DNA from: Siphonodentalium dalli
Taxonomy: Eukaryota; Mollusca; Scaphopoda; Gadilida; Siphonodentaliidae
Assembly (NCBI GenBank): GCA_032622095.1
Contig: CP136061.1
Span: forward strand, 230,764,944 to 230,828,943
Reading direction: 5' to 3'
DNA length: 64,000 nucleotides
Part shown: positions 32,768 through 41,417 of the stretch, one piece after another
Layout of the letters: each line of letters opens with the position of its first letter
Position numbering within the stretch: the stretch's first letter is position 1
The notes under the pieces: generated by a model
What the model was told of the DNA's origin: nothing
Databases searched by the model: none
The model's input: the letters and a program-made list of their open reading frames with translations, nothing else
Position numbers and translations under genes: made by a program

Positions 32768-33364
32768 ATGTTGACAGGAGTAGTACCTCCAGAAATTGCT
32801 GAGAAGATTTATGGATATTTGGTGGCACAGTCAACACTTATTCCAGAGATAAAGAAGGAATTACAAGAAGTCTGGTTTGAAAGAGAAAAGAAAGCAATAC
32901 TACGATGCTGTGATGTCGACGAATGTTTACAGAGATTGGACTATCTTGAGACAAGTATATTTTCTCATTTCTCTCAAAACTATATTGAATCATTTATTAA
33001 ATTCAAAACATTTTTTCTCATTGAAAAAATATCTGATTTTTGGATATTTGGTGGTGATCAACACCATTTAGATTTAGATTTAGGAACTTTTGATGAACAT
33101 GACTATATTCATTATACAAAGTATGAAGATCATTTTCCTCTTGCTGGGGGAACTTTTGAATCAGTTCCTAGGATCTATGGGTATTTGTTAACAAAAAAAA
33201 TGTCAACATATGCAAAAATTCAAAACATTTTGGGGGATGATTTTTATATTTACAGAACAAAGTACATAAGAATAGAAGACTATAATAATTGGATTATTGA
33301 AATGTATGGAAATATTTACAGCTTTGGAGATTTCTCTTTAAGAACTAAATTCACACGTCGTTAA
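32768..33364 (+). CDS. Unknown Polinton protein
   Basis: 198 residues from ATG 32,768, 17 nt after the polymerase stop; an in-frame ATG at 32,714 would overlap polymerase B. Aromatic- and charge-rich (FWIFGGDQHHLDLDL, then FESVPRIYGYLL), without a signal peptide or transmembrane helix. The early LTGVVPPEIAEKIYGYL segment looks helical. No family recognised. Lies between polymerase and packaging ATPase in the same transcription direction. Confidence 0.75.
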   Translation: MLTGVVPPEIAEKIYGYLVAQSTLIPEIKKELQEVWFEREKKAILRCCDVDECLQRLDYLETSIFSHFSQNYIESFIKFKTFFLIEKISDFWIFGGDQHHLDLDLGTFDEHDYIHYTKYEDHFPLAGGTFESVPRIYGYLLTKKMSTYAKIQNILGDDFYIYRTKYIRIEDYNNWIIEMYGNIYSFGDFSLRTKFTRR

Positions 33365-33397
33365 GTTCACTCTCTGATTAGACATCAAAGTGACAAC

Positions 33398-34048
33398 ATG
33401 GAAGAATCTTTACTTTTCCAACATCCGTGTAATTTCTTTATCAGCGGACCTAGTGGATCAGGTAAAACAGAATTTGTTAAAAAAGTTATTGAATTTAAAC
33501 ACGATTTATTCCAAACACCACCAAAGAAAATAGTTTGGTGTTACAAAGAATGGCAAGACACATACAATCGTATAAAAGAAATTGATAACGTTGAGTTTAT
33601 CGATGGTATTCCAGACGATGATGAGGAAATTGTATCAGATAAATCATTTCCTCATCTTGTTGTTTTCGATGACATGATGGGGGAACAAGATGAAGACAAA
33701 ATAATGCTTTGGTTTACTAGAAAAGGTCATCATCGAAATGCTTCAATAATTTACATTACTCAAAACATGTTCCAAAAATCAAAAAGTAGCAGAACTATAA
33801 GTTTGAATGCACACTACATGGTTTTATTTCAAAGCGTTCGAGATAAAAATCAAATAAAAGTTTTGGCTCATCAAATGCAAACCAATCATTTGAAACAAGC
33901 ATACGAAGATGCAACTTCAATAAATCATGGATATATTTTAGTAGATTTTCATCCTAGAACAGAAAATTATTTGCGAATTAGAACTGATATTTTCCATAAA
34001 TGGTTGACAGCTAATGACCGAGGTCCTGTCATTTATTCAAAAGTATAA
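33398..34048 (+). CDS. ATP: A32-like (FtsK-HerA superfamily) packaging ATPase
   Basis: 216 residues. Walker A GPSGSGKT at 17-24 and Walker B LVVFDDMM at 87-94 (acidic pair D91 D92). An IIYITQN segment (~117-123) fits the sensor strand. Size and motif order match the genome-packaging ATPases of Polintons, adintovirus-like elements and nucleocytoplasmic large DNA viruses. Expected to drive DNA into the capsid built by the downstream genes. Confidence 0.93.
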   Translation: MEESLLFQHPCNFFISGPSGSGKTEFVKKVIEFKHDLFQTPPKKIVWCYKEWQDTYNRIKEIDNVEFIDGIPDDDEEIVSDKSFPHLVVFDDMMGEQDEDKIMLWFTRKGHHRNASIIYITQNMFQKSKSSRTISLNAHYMVLFQSVRDKNQIKVLAHQMQTNHLKQAYEDATSINHGYILVDFHPRTENYLRIRTDIFHKWLTANDRGPVIYSKV

Positions 34049-34082
34049 ATTCAGTTGTTGTTACTTTTTTCATTTTAGAACC

Positions 34083-34670
34083 ATGTCGTCCACCGAGATG
34101 TTTAGTCATGATGAACTGTCACAAATTATAAATTTCTTCACTTTTGCAGCTGAATTATTTCTTGAACATGATTGGAAATTACCATCACAGACAAAAAAGT
34201 TTTTTCAGAGAAATAAAAATGTTCTTAAAAAAATCTCTGATCGATCAACTGATATGGAAACAAAACGCAATTTAATTTTACAACGAGGTGGTAGTGGGTT
34301 CCTTGGGGGAGTTTTAATTAGAAGTCTTTTGAAAAATTCATTTGAACAAACTGGTAGACAATCTAAAAGTAAATCAAAGGTTTCTCCAAAACGTTCAAAG
34401 ATTACACTGATGCAAACACAACAAAGGGGTAATCAAAAAGAATCTAAACGTAAAACAAAGCTTTCTCTAAATCATTCAAAGTTTACACCGATGCAAACTC
34501 AACAAAATCAACATTCTAAATTTACACCTATACCTTCTCAGCAGAACCCTCAACATCAACCGTTACAAAAAAAACCAGTTATTGATCTTGAATTTTCTAA
34601 ATTTATGCCGTTGTCTGATCCATCGAAATCGGCATTCGAAGCTTTAGAATGGTTCAATCAGAAAAGATAA
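34083..34670 (+). CDS. Small repeat-containing protein with Gly-Gly motif
   Basis: 195 residues from ATG 34,083; the frame is open upstream but overlaps the ATPase. Residues ~67-85 read QRGGSGFLGGVLIRSLL, a Gly-rich hydrophobic patch; QRGG resembles an adenain-type cleavage site. The second half is basic and Gln-rich, with repeats of an HSKFTPMQTQQ-type unit. The composition suggests a capsid-internal or DNA-associated structural protein, which is inference only. Confidence 0.7.
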   Translation: MSSTEMFSHDELSQIINFFTFAAELFLEHDWKLPSQTKKFFQRNKNVLKKISDRSTDMETKRNLILQRGGSGFLGGVLIRSLLKNSFEQTGRQSKSKSKVSPKRSKITLMQTQQRGNQKESKRKTKLSLNHSKFTPMQTQQNQHSKFTPIPSQQNPQHQPLQKKPVIDLEFSKFMPLSDPSKSAFEALEWFNQKR

Positions 34671-34726
34671 AAGATGAAACATATAATTTTTCTGCTCATT
34701 TTGAGACAACTACTTAGACTGTGAAG

Positions 34727-35089
34727 ATGCCTTCAAAAACTAAGAGCCGGAAAGTACCGCTGATAAAAAAATATGGGGAGTTGATTGTTGCAATGAGTAA
34801 AGTTCCATCTGCATATAAAAAGAAAATGATCAACGATGCTCCGAAACAAGTGATGGATTGCATTTCAGAATGTTGTCAAAATCTTTTAAAAGGTAATGTA
34901 AAACTGAATGAAGCTCAGAACCGCAAGTTACATTCGAAGCGTAAACATATCAGATATCTTGCAGACAAGAACAAACCTTTGCAACAAAAGAAGAAAATTT
35001 TGAATCAAAAAGGTGGCTTTTTACCATTATTATTTCTTGCTCCATTGATTAGCAAAACATTAGGTGCAGTTGTTAAAAATATTTTGTAA
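34727..35089 (+). CDS. Small basic protein with C-terminal hydrophobic Gly-Gly tail
   Basis: 120 residues from ATG 34,727 (a GTG two codons earlier is not needed). Basic N-terminal ~90 residues with a CISECCQNLLKGNVKL segment, then QKGG at 94-97 and a 23-residue hydrophobic tail (FLPLLFLAPLISKTLGAVV). Small basic proteins with a KGGFL...L tail recur in invertebrate Polintons and are discussed as minor virion components. QKGG could be a maturation-protease site, releasing a membrane-active tail. Confidence 0.75.
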   Translation: MPSKTKSRKVPLIKKYGELIVAMSKVPSAYKKKMINDAPKQVMDCISECCQNLLKGNVKLNEAQNRKLHSKRKHIRYLADKNKPLQQKKKILNQKGGFLPLLFLAPLISKTLGAVVKNIL

Positions 35090-35166
35090 AAACTAAATCT
35101 CAAATAAATATGAAGAAAATGGTTATTGTACCATTCAGAATGTTGGAAGATTTCAAACAATAGAAA

Positions 35167-35817
35167 ATGTCAGAAATGAATAAACCTCAATTACCTCCTG
35201 ATCCTGCAATTTCAAATGTTTCAGATTCTTACAAAGAATTGAAATCAGTTTATGATAAAAATATTTCTGAATCAGAAAAGTCACAGTTATTTGGAGAAAA
35301 TTTGTACAAATTGAAAACTTCACAAAAATCTTTAAATTCAAAATTCAGTTTACCTGAACAAAAGTTATCTGAAAACTTTGGGAACATGAGTGAACATATA
35401 TTGGAAAGTGTTCCATCTAAATTTCGTGGTAAAGCACAACAAATTTTAACATTGTTGTCGACTAATCCTAAACTTAGATGGGATGATCATGGACAATTAA
35501 TTTATGGAACAGAAACAGTTACTGGATCAAATATAATTGATTTGATAAACGATGTTGTTCGTCACCGAAAAGGTTTTAACCCAGTTGGTTATGAAACATT
35601 CCTACGTGGATTGGGGGAACTTAATATACCACAAGATTATGTAGGTAACAGGGATCGATGGTTGTGGATACAAAGACATTTAAAAGGTCACACTGGTGAT
35701 GAGTTTCATACACCTCATGCAACTCCTAGCAGTGGCAAGTCAAGAAAACGTTCAGTTGATATTTTCACACCAGAAACCAGAAAATTTATTTTGAAAGGAT
35801 GGTCCCCACTTACATAA
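35167..35817 (+). CDS. Conserved Polinton protein of unknown function
   Basis: 216 residues. A polar, coiled-coil-prone N-terminal ~75 residues precedes a globular domain with SKFRGKAQQILTLL, NPKLRWDDHGQLIYG, GSNIIDLINDVV and FNPVGYETFLRGLGELNIP. I associate this arrangement with a recurrent Polinton gene of unknown role, by memory of pattern. The C-terminal tail is basic (GKSRKRS). Overlaps the integrase start by 19 nt. Confidence 0.75.
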   Translation: MSEMNKPQLPPDPAISNVSDSYKELKSVYDKNISESEKSQLFGENLYKLKTSQKSLNSKFSLPEQKLSENFGNMSEHILESVPSKFRGKAQQILTLLSTNPKLRWDDHGQLIYGTETVTGSNIIDLINDVVRHRKGFNPVGYETFLRGLGELNIPQDYVGNRDRWLWIQRHLKGHTGDEFHTPHATPSSGKSRKRSVDIFTPETRKFILKGWSPLT

Positions 35818-36893
35818 AATTTGACAAACTTCTAAATGAAATTTACTACAATCCAAAAGAAGTTGGTGGTTTCAGCGGAGCAAATCAACTTTTTTTAAAT
35901 GCGAAAGAAACAAATAACAAAATTAAACTTTCAGATGTTAAAAAATGGTTACAATGGCAAAAAACATATACTTTGCACAAACCAATTGTTCGGAAATTTC
36001 GCAGACGTAAAACTATTGTTGCAGGAATTGATATTCAGTGGCAAGCTGATTTGGCAGATTTGCAAACTTTGCAAAAGCACAATGACAATTACAGATATTT
36101 ACTTTGTGTTATTGATGTGTTCTCAAAATTTGCATGGGTTGAAAAAATTAAAGATAAAACTGGTAAAACTTTAGTTAAAACATTTCAGAAAATTCTCAAA
36201 TCATCAAAACGAAAACCAGTTTCATTTCAATCTGACAAAGGTTCAGAATTCAAAAATAAATTATTTTTACAATTTTTGAAATCTAAGAAAATTCATTTTT
36301 TCACAACAGAGAATCCAGAGACAAAAGCAAGTATAGTTGAACGTTTTCAACGGACATTGAAAACAAAGATGTGGAAATATTTTACACATAATCAAACTTT
36401 GAAATACAATGATGTTTTGCACGATTTTGTGAATTCTTACAACAAAAGTTTTCATAGAAGTATTAAGATGGCACCAGTTTTAGTAACTCGAGAAAATAAA
36501 ATTGAAGTTTCCAGAAATCTTTATGGAAAGTTAAAAACGAAAAAAGATAAGATCTTGAAAGTTGGAGATTTTGTTAGAATAAATAAAACAAAGAGAACTT
36601 TCGATAAAGGATATCTTCCAAATTGGACAAAAGAAATTTTCAAAATTAGTAGAGTTTGTAAAAGTACACCATTAACTTACAAATTAGTAGATTTAGATGG
36701 TGAAAACATCGCAGGATCATTTTATGGTAAAGAAATTCAACATATAAAAGATAATAAAGTTTACGAAATTGAATCAGTTGTTGGTAAACGTTCAAGAAAA
36801 GTTGCTGGTAAATCAGTTAGAGAAATTAAAGTTCATTGGGCTGGTTATCCTAAAAAATTTGACAGTTGGATTCCTGCCACAAATTTGGTATAA
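35799..36893 (+). CDS. INT: Retroviral-like DDE integrase with chromodomain
   Basis: 364 residues. The rve core has WQADLADLQ (first Asp, D84 or D87), SDKGSEF with D146 and VERFQRT with E181; D146 to E181 is the D-35-E spacing. Residues ~320-364 match a chromodomain (VYEIESVVG... VHWAGYPKKFDSWIPA), which in this family may steer insertion toward marked chromatin. Makes the 6-bp staggered cut that explains the GATGTC duplication. Start at 35,799 overlaps the previous gene; no later ATG precedes the conserved N-terminal region. Confidence 0.96.
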   Translation: MVPTYIKFDKLLNEIYYNPKEVGGFSGANQLFLNAKETNNKIKLSDVKKWLQWQKTYTLHKPIVRKFRRRKTIVAGIDIQWQADLADLQTLQKHNDNYRYLLCVIDVFSKFAWVEKIKDKTGKTLVKTFQKILKSSKRKPVSFQSDKGSEFKNKLFLQFLKSKKIHFFTTENPETKASIVERFQRTLKTKMWKYFTHNQTLKYNDVLHDFVNSYNKSFHRSIKMAPVLVTRENKIEVSRNLYGKLKTKKDKILKVGDFVRINKTKRTFDKGYLPNWTKEIFKISRVCKSTPLTYKLVDLDGENIAGSFYGKEIQHIKDNKVYEIESVVGKRSRKVAGKSVREIKVHWAGYPKKFDSWIPATNLV

Positions 36894-36903
36894 AACTTTT
36901 AAC

Positions 36904-37167
36904 ATGGCTCAAAATGGTTCAGTTGATCTGGATGCTCCATCACAATTTCAAATCTGTGGAGAAAAAATTGCAAAAAATCAAGTAACATATTTTACACAAA
37001 TTATTATAATTGTTGGTATAATCGCTACACCAATTGTTCATTTAAGTTTACAAAGTGAAAATAACGAACTGTGGTTAATTTTACTCAGTAGTTCTTTGGG
37101 ATACATTTTACCAACACCGCGTTTGAAATATTTGAAAAATCAGTCGACAGAAATTTTGAAAGTATGA
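36904..37167 (+). CDS. Small two-helix membrane protein
   Basis: 87 residues from ATG 36,904, 10 nt after the integrase stop; the longer open frame upstream overlaps the integrase. Two predicted transmembrane segments: VTYFTQIIIIVGIIATPIVH and a LWLILLSSSLGYILP stretch, followed by a basic tail. A short protein with a LW..LLSS.LGYLLP signature is, as far as I recall, common just upstream of the penton gene in Polintons and adintoviruses. Overlaps the next gene by ATGA. Confidence 0.75.
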   Translation: MAQNGSVDLDAPSQFQICGEKIAKNQVTYFTQIIIIVGIIATPIVHLSLQSENNELWLILLSSSLGYILPTPRLKYLKNQSTEILKV

Positions 37168-38015
37168 ATTCTTTCTACATTACAATTCCGAGCGACAGTT
37201 CAATGGTAATGTATCCAAACAATTCTCAATGTTGTTTTACTGTACAATTACCAAAACCAATTCAAATTGATAAAGAAAAATGGGAAGTTGCATTAGTCGA
37301 ACTGATAACACCTTCAGAAACATACAATGTTACAGGGGATTCGTGTAAATTCAATTTGATTACAACTGATGCAATAATACTGTCTGTTCTTCAAAATCGT
37401 TTTGAAGAAAAGATATTTACGAGACCTGATGGCGTTCGTGCAATTGAAATACAGATACGAGAAGGTTCGTATACCTCTGCGACAGATTTACTTGATACAA
37501 TGCAAGATGTAATTGATGAAACACTTGGAGAAGCAATGCAAAACGAATACGGATTTCACATCAAGTACTCAAAAGTTACAAAACGTGTGAAAATTATTCG
37601 CAAGAGTTTAAGTACCCCAAAACTAGGAATTGAATTACCACAATGTCTTTTGCACAAGTTGGGTTACAAAACTGAAAACGCTTCTGAAGATTTTTATTCA
37701 AATAGTAGATTTCCGTTTGGTGAAGATTTGTTTGTTGGTCATAATCAAATGTTTGTTTATTCTGATATTGCCGATTTCACAATTGTTGGAAATGTTGAAG
37801 TACAAATTTTACGAGTTGTTTCTTTCAGAATTAAAAGAGATATCGACGGATTACATGTAAAACATGAATTTTTAAATTTACATTATGTTCCAGTTTCAAA
37901 GTCATACTTTGACAAAATTAGTGTAAATATAAGTGGCGACACAGGAGAATCAATTCAGTTTATTGGTGGTAAGTCTTTGGCGAAGCTGCATTTCAGAAAA
38001 CGAGAGGAGTTCTAA
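37164..38015 (+). CDS. Minor capsid (penton-like) protein, single jelly roll
   Basis: 283 residues. Opens FYITIPSDSSMVMYPNNSQ with FTVQLPKPIQI and WEVALVELITP, then MFVYSDIADFTIVGN and an end reading GESIQFIGGKSLAKLHFRK. This is the recognisable pattern of the Polinton penton/minor capsid protein. Start overlaps the upstream stop as ATGA, suggesting coupled expression. Expected to form the fivefold vertices with the major capsid at 38,398. Confidence 0.9.
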   Translation: MNSFYITIPSDSSMVMYPNNSQCCFTVQLPKPIQIDKEKWEVALVELITPSETYNVTGDSCKFNLITTDAIILSVLQNRFEEKIFTRPDGVRAIEIQIREGSYTSATDLLDTMQDVIDETLGEAMQNEYGFHIKYSKVTKRVKIIRKSLSTPKLGIELPQCLLHKLGYKTENASEDFYSNSRFPFGEDLFVGHNQMFVYSDIADFTIVGNVEVQILRVVSFRIKRDIDGLHVKHEFLNLHYVPVSKSYFDKISVNISGDTGESIQFIGGKSLAKLHFRKREEF

Positions 38016-38020
38016 AAACA

Positions 38021-38395
38021 ATGTTCCCCGTGTATAGAGGTGTACCACGGCAATATGGTAACGGTATTGGTTCAATTTTCAAATCACTTATGAGATCTGC
38101 TGTACCATTTCTAAAACCGATTGGTCGGACAGCTTTACAACTTGCGAAAAAACACACTTTTGGTGTTGCAGATGAAATTATTAATCAAGGTAAAAGTCCG
38201 AAAGAAGCGTTGATGTCTGAAGGTAAAAAAGCTTTAAAATCTTTTGGCACACAAGCTAAAAATCAAATTTTGAACTCGAGACAAAAACCTAGAAAAAGAG
38301 TAGCGAATTCAAAAATGAATCATTCAGCTGTCAAACGCCGAAAAAGTCAGTCGAAAAAATATCCTAGCAGTCGAGCTCTTGATATTTTTGATTAA
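38021..38395 (+). CDS. pX/pVI-like basic core or minor capsid protein
   Basis: 124 residues, 5 nt after the penton stop. The N-terminal segment GNGIGSIFKSLMRSAVPFL is an amphipathic helix of the kind placed between penton and major capsid in Polintons and likened to adenovirus pX/pVI. The C-terminal half is very basic (KPRKRVANSK, KRRKSQSKK), fitting DNA contact inside the capsid. Functional call is by position and composition. Confidence 0.75.
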   Translation: MFPVYRGVPRQYGNGIGSIFKSLMRSAVPFLKPIGRTALQLAKKHTFGVADEIINQGKSPKEALMSEGKKALKSFGTQAKNQILNSRQKPRKRVANSKMNHSAVKRRKSQSKKYPSSRALDIFD

Positions 38396-38397
38396 TC

Positions 38398-39702
38398 ATG
38401 GCACAAATGGTAAATGGATCATGCGAATGCAATAAATCGGAACTTGATATAACACATGTTCCACCAACGGTGGCTACAATGTCAGAATCGCAGTGGATCG
38501 AAAATCATCCGATTGCACCGCTGAATAATTCTGCTCCGATAGAGTTTGTCATACCATCTCAAACCGAAAAGTGGACAGATATTAACCAATCTTATCTTTA
38601 TGTGAAATTCAAAATTACAAAAAAAGATGGAACTAATTTGCTAGCTGGTACGGAATTAGCACCTGTTAACAATTTCTTTCATAGCATGTTCAGCAGTATC
38701 GATGTTTACTTGAACAACAAATTGATAACTTCGAATTCTGACACTTACCCATACCGAGCATATTTCGAAAATCTGTTGGGATACTCTCCAGAATATAAAG
38801 ATAATCAATTAGCAAATTTAGAAATGTGGTATGGCGATACAGCAGAACAATTTGAAGAGAATACCAAAGGTGGTGGCAATGCTGGATTAACTTCTAGAGA
38901 AAGTTTGATCGGTGGTAGTAAAATTGTTGAACTATGTGGACGCTTACACACTGATCTGTTTCTTCAAGAAAAATATTTACCAAATGGAATTGAAATTCGT
39001 ATCAGATTAAACAGATCACCATCAAAATTTTGCCTCATTGGCGCCGAGGATGGACAAATTGTTTTCGAATCAGCAGTGTTCCATGTCAGAACAGTTAGTC
39101 TCTTTCCAGCGGTCTCAAATAAATTAAATCAAGAAATTGTCCAGTCAAAAATGAAAATACCTATCAGACGAGTAGAAATAAAAACTTTCACAATTAGTAC
39201 TGGACTTAGATCAAAAATTGAAGACCACTTATTTCAAGGACAATTACCAAAGATAATTTTTATTGCGTTGGTCGAAAATAAAGATATGAATGGAGATTTG
39301 GGTACCAATCCATTCCACTTCAAACATTTCAGTTTGAATAAATTGGAAGTTAGTCAAGACGGTCATACAATACATAACCGTCCATTTGAACCAAACTTCG
39401 CAACAAAACAATGTCTCAGATCATATTTATCTTTGTATCAATCTTTAGGAATGTTTGGTGTTAACAAATCAATTGGCATTAATTTAAAAGAATATATGAA
39501 TGGATATTGTTTGTGGGGTTTCGACTTGACACCGGACCAAGGAAGTGACGAGGGACATCTACATCCTATAAAGACAGGGAACCTGCGTTTGGAGCTTCAG
39601 TTCTTGACAGCTCTCAATACAGCCGTCAACGTTTTGGTGTATGCTGAATTCGACAGTGAAATAGAGATCACAGCTTTGAGAGAAGTGCTTACTGACTATT
39701 AG
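38398..39702 (+). CDS. MCP: Major capsid protein, double jelly roll
   Basis: 434 residues. Characteristic stretches in order: IEFVIPSQTEKWTDINQSYL, VNNFFHSMFSSIDVYLNNK, SDTYPYRAYFENLLGYS, MWYGDT, LHTDLFLQEKYLPNGIEIRI and a C-terminal LRLELQFLTALNTAVNVLVY. This is the Polinton double-jelly-roll major capsid family related to adenovirus hexon-type and virophage capsids. Starts 2 nt after the pX-like stop; no disruption seen, so virion formation remains possible in principle. Confidence 0.94.
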   Translation: MAQMVNGSCECNKSELDITHVPPTVATMSESQWIENHPIAPLNNSAPIEFVIPSQTEKWTDINQSYLYVKFKITKKDGTNLLAGTELAPVNNFFHSMFSSIDVYLNNKLITSNSDTYPYRAYFENLLGYSPEYKDNQLANLEMWYGDTAEQFEENTKGGGNAGLTSRESLIGGSKIVELCGRLHTDLFLQEKYLPNGIEIRIRLNRSPSKFCLIGAEDGQIVFESAVFHVRTVSLFPAVSNKLNQEIVQSKMKIPIRRVEIKTFTISTGLRSKIEDHLFQGQLPKIIFIALVENKDMNGDLGTNPFHFKHFSLNKLEVSQDGHTIHNRPFEPNFATKQCLRSYLSLYQSLGMFGVNKSIGINLKEYMNGYCLWGFDLTPDQGSDEGHLHPIKTGNLRLELQFLTALNTAVNVLVYAEFDSEIEITALREVLTDY

Positions 39703-39703
39703 G

Positions 39704-40162
39704 ATGGATTTCACATCACAGCTATGGAACTACTATGAAGAACACCAACGTTCACAAAACTTTGCTCCGAGATGGAGCCTGATCTTGGACACACTCAACA
39801 ACGCTATGATTGAAGAACTACAAGAACTTATTCGCAAGGAAGTGTCAGCAAACTGTGAAGGATGTAAAATAGAACATCCTAGTCAACGTGAACATGTTCT
39901 GTGTTTGTTCTCTACAACTGATGATTGGACAAACCAGTTTATCGACTTAGCGCTGATTAAAATTGACATATACAATGTTTGGGAAAGATGGTTCCCGAAG
40001 CTGATGTGGTTAAACCCACACTGCAAGGAGAAGTTCGAAGCATTCATCATGTATGATCATCTGAGAAACAGTTTGGAGCGCAACCGCAAAAAATTCGACG
40101 CAGAGTGGACTCTGATGTGGTCACAGCGAGTCAAAGAGAATTACAACGATGCAGACAGCTGA
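39704..40162 (+). CDS. Unknown conserved protein with Cys/His cluster
   Basis: 152 residues, directly after the major capsid stop (TAGGATG arrangement). A central CEGCKIEHPSQREHVLC segment (C-x2-C ... H ... H-x2-C) could bind zinc. Trp-rich C-terminal half (WERWFPKLMWLNPH). Similar C.GC.IDHPSQ..H.C proteins recur in Polintons, from memory; function unknown. Last 14 nt overlap the protease gene. Confidence 0.7.
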   Translation: MDFTSQLWNYYEEHQRSQNFAPRWSLILDTLNNAMIEELQELIRKEVSANCEGCKIEHPSQREHVLCLFSTTDDWTNQFIDLALIKIDIYNVWERWFPKLMWLNPHCKEKFEAFIMYDHLRNSLERNRKKFDAEWTLMWSQRVKENYNDADS

Positions 40163-40622
40163 ACTTCAATATATTCTGGACAATTCCCGGTTGTGTAAAC
40201 TTAACACACATGTTTGTGCTAGAGATCTGTTACCAGAGAAGAAACCACAGCATATTCAAGCATATATTGTGAACACGCACTCATCGGATCAGCCAGGAGA
40301 ACACTGGACATTGATGTTATTCAAGGGAAGATCAGCTGTATACTTCGACTCATTTGGACTACCACCACCGAGACGATATATGTTACCATTCATAAAAAGG
40401 AACTCATCAGCATGGACTATGAATACAACACGATATCAACATCGTGCGACAAATGTGTGTGGATTATATTGTATATTCGCACTCCACCACATGATGAAAG
40501 GAAAGAGGATGAAAATATTATTCAATTCTCGGGATTTCTTCAAGAATGACAGAACAATAGTTCGATGGTTTGGAAAGCACTATGGTCGATTATACAGAAA
40601 AGCAAATTTGCTGTTGAATTAA
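40149..40622 (+). CDS. PRO: Adenain-like maturation cysteine protease
   Basis: 157 residues. Catalytic residues in the adenain/Ulp1 order: H52 (GEHWTLM), D67 (YFDSFG), Q97 (RYQHR) and C104 (TNVCGLYC). Would cleave capsid and core precursors; candidate sites with Gly-Gly occur in the products of 34,083 and 34,727. Last gene of the plus block, overlapping its upstream neighbour. Confidence 0.94.
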   Translation: MQTAELQYILDNSRLCKLNTHVCARDLLPEKKPQHIQAYIVNTHSSDQPGEHWTLMLFKGRSAVYFDSFGLPPPRRYMLPFIKRNSSAWTMNTTRYQHRATNVCGLYCIFALHHMMKGKRMKILFNSRDFFKNDRTIVRWFGKHYGRLYRKANLLLN

Positions 40623-40998
40623 ACTTCACCAGGACATCGACGACTGATATACATACAACGCAAAGAAGACGACGACCAGATAACAACGAATGTGTCAACA
40701 ACTCCACAAAATAGACTCTTTTTGTTATTGATTCAGCGTAGGATGTTGTAGGATGTTCAATTAAGTTTCTTCAAATCTGAGACCTTGTTTTGTACATAAA
40801 TTATTGTTCTTTTTTAATATTATTGATGTATAATAATATATTATTGTTCATTGTTCTTGTTCTTGTTTTTGAAAAATAAAATGATAAATTTCAACAAAAT
40901 CGTTTTCACTGTAGGACCCCCACCATTTGATTCTGTTCGTGTCGATGTGTCATCTCTGGTCAGAATTATACAAACTTTAAATTAGTAATGAAAAAATG
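40623..40998. other. 3' untranslated region of the plus-strand block
   Basis: Non-coding, AT-rich. Contains AATAAA at 40,875-40,880, the only obvious plus-strand poly(A) signal near the end of the block, and no histone-type stem-loop. Contrasts with the left accessory genes. Confidence 0.6.
40875..40880 (+). terminator. Poly(A) signal AATAAA, end of late gene block
   Basis: AATAAA in a T/A-rich context, ~250 nt downstream of the protease stop. Confidence 0.5.
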
Positions 40999-41289
40999 TC
41001 TAAGTCCATTTTCATTTTTTCGATCAGAAATGTCACATCAATGACAGGAACATCTATCCTCAGGGTGGGAACTATGGCCCAGTACCCCCCAGACATGGGC
41101 ACTATGGCCCAGTACCCCCCAGACATGGGCACTATGGCCCAGTACCCCCCCAGACATGGGCACTATGGCCCATGGGCCATAGTGCCCATGTCTGGGGGGT
41201 ACTGGGCCATAGTGCCCATGTCTGGGGGGTACTGGGCCATAGTGCCCATGTCTGGGGGGTACTGGGCCATAGTGCCCACCATTACTACT
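40999..41289 (-). repeat. Polinton right terminal inverted repeat
   Basis: Reverse complement of 23,984-24,274, ending CCATTACTACT. Same internal palindromic array with its GGCCCATGGGCC centre at 41,167-41,178; differences from the left copy are limited to C-run lengths and a few bases. Confidence 0.95.
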
Positions 41290-41295
41290 GATGTC
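41290..41295. repeat. Polinton target-site duplication, right (GATGTC)
   Basis: Direct repeat of 23,978-23,983. The host sequence then continues TTATAAGCCGA as in the empty site at 21,897. Confidence 0.95.
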
Positions 41296-41359
41296 TTATA
41301 AGCCGAGATTGCCGTGGGGATGCCCGTTCCTACACGCGTTTTCGATTCTATGAAGTACC

Positions 41360-41412
<53 letters not shown>
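41296..41412. repeat. Flanking repeat, copy 2, middle part plus TA tract
   Basis: Matches copy 1 from TTATAAGCCGA through TATGAAGTACCCACATATA, ending in (TA)n. The next structure begins in this TA tract. Confidence 0.8.

Positions 41413-41417
<5 letters not shown>

Larger units (their letters stand above)
23984..41289. mobile_element. Complete Maverick/Polinton, 17,306 bp
   Basis: The element has 291-bp terminal inverted repeats beginning AGTAGTAATGG, a 6-bp target duplication, and the full diagnostic gene set: protein-primed-type DNA polymerase B, retroviral-like integrase, A32-like packaging ATPase, adenain-like protease, penton-like minor capsid and double-jelly-roll major capsid. Thirteen plus-strand genes run almost without gaps from polymerase to protease. 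The left third holds five small divergent accessory genes. None of the core genes has an internal stop or frameshift, the ends are nearly identical, and the target duplication is perfect, all of which point to a recent insertion. Autonomy is inferred; a virion stage is plausible for the family but not shown here. Confidence 0.97.
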
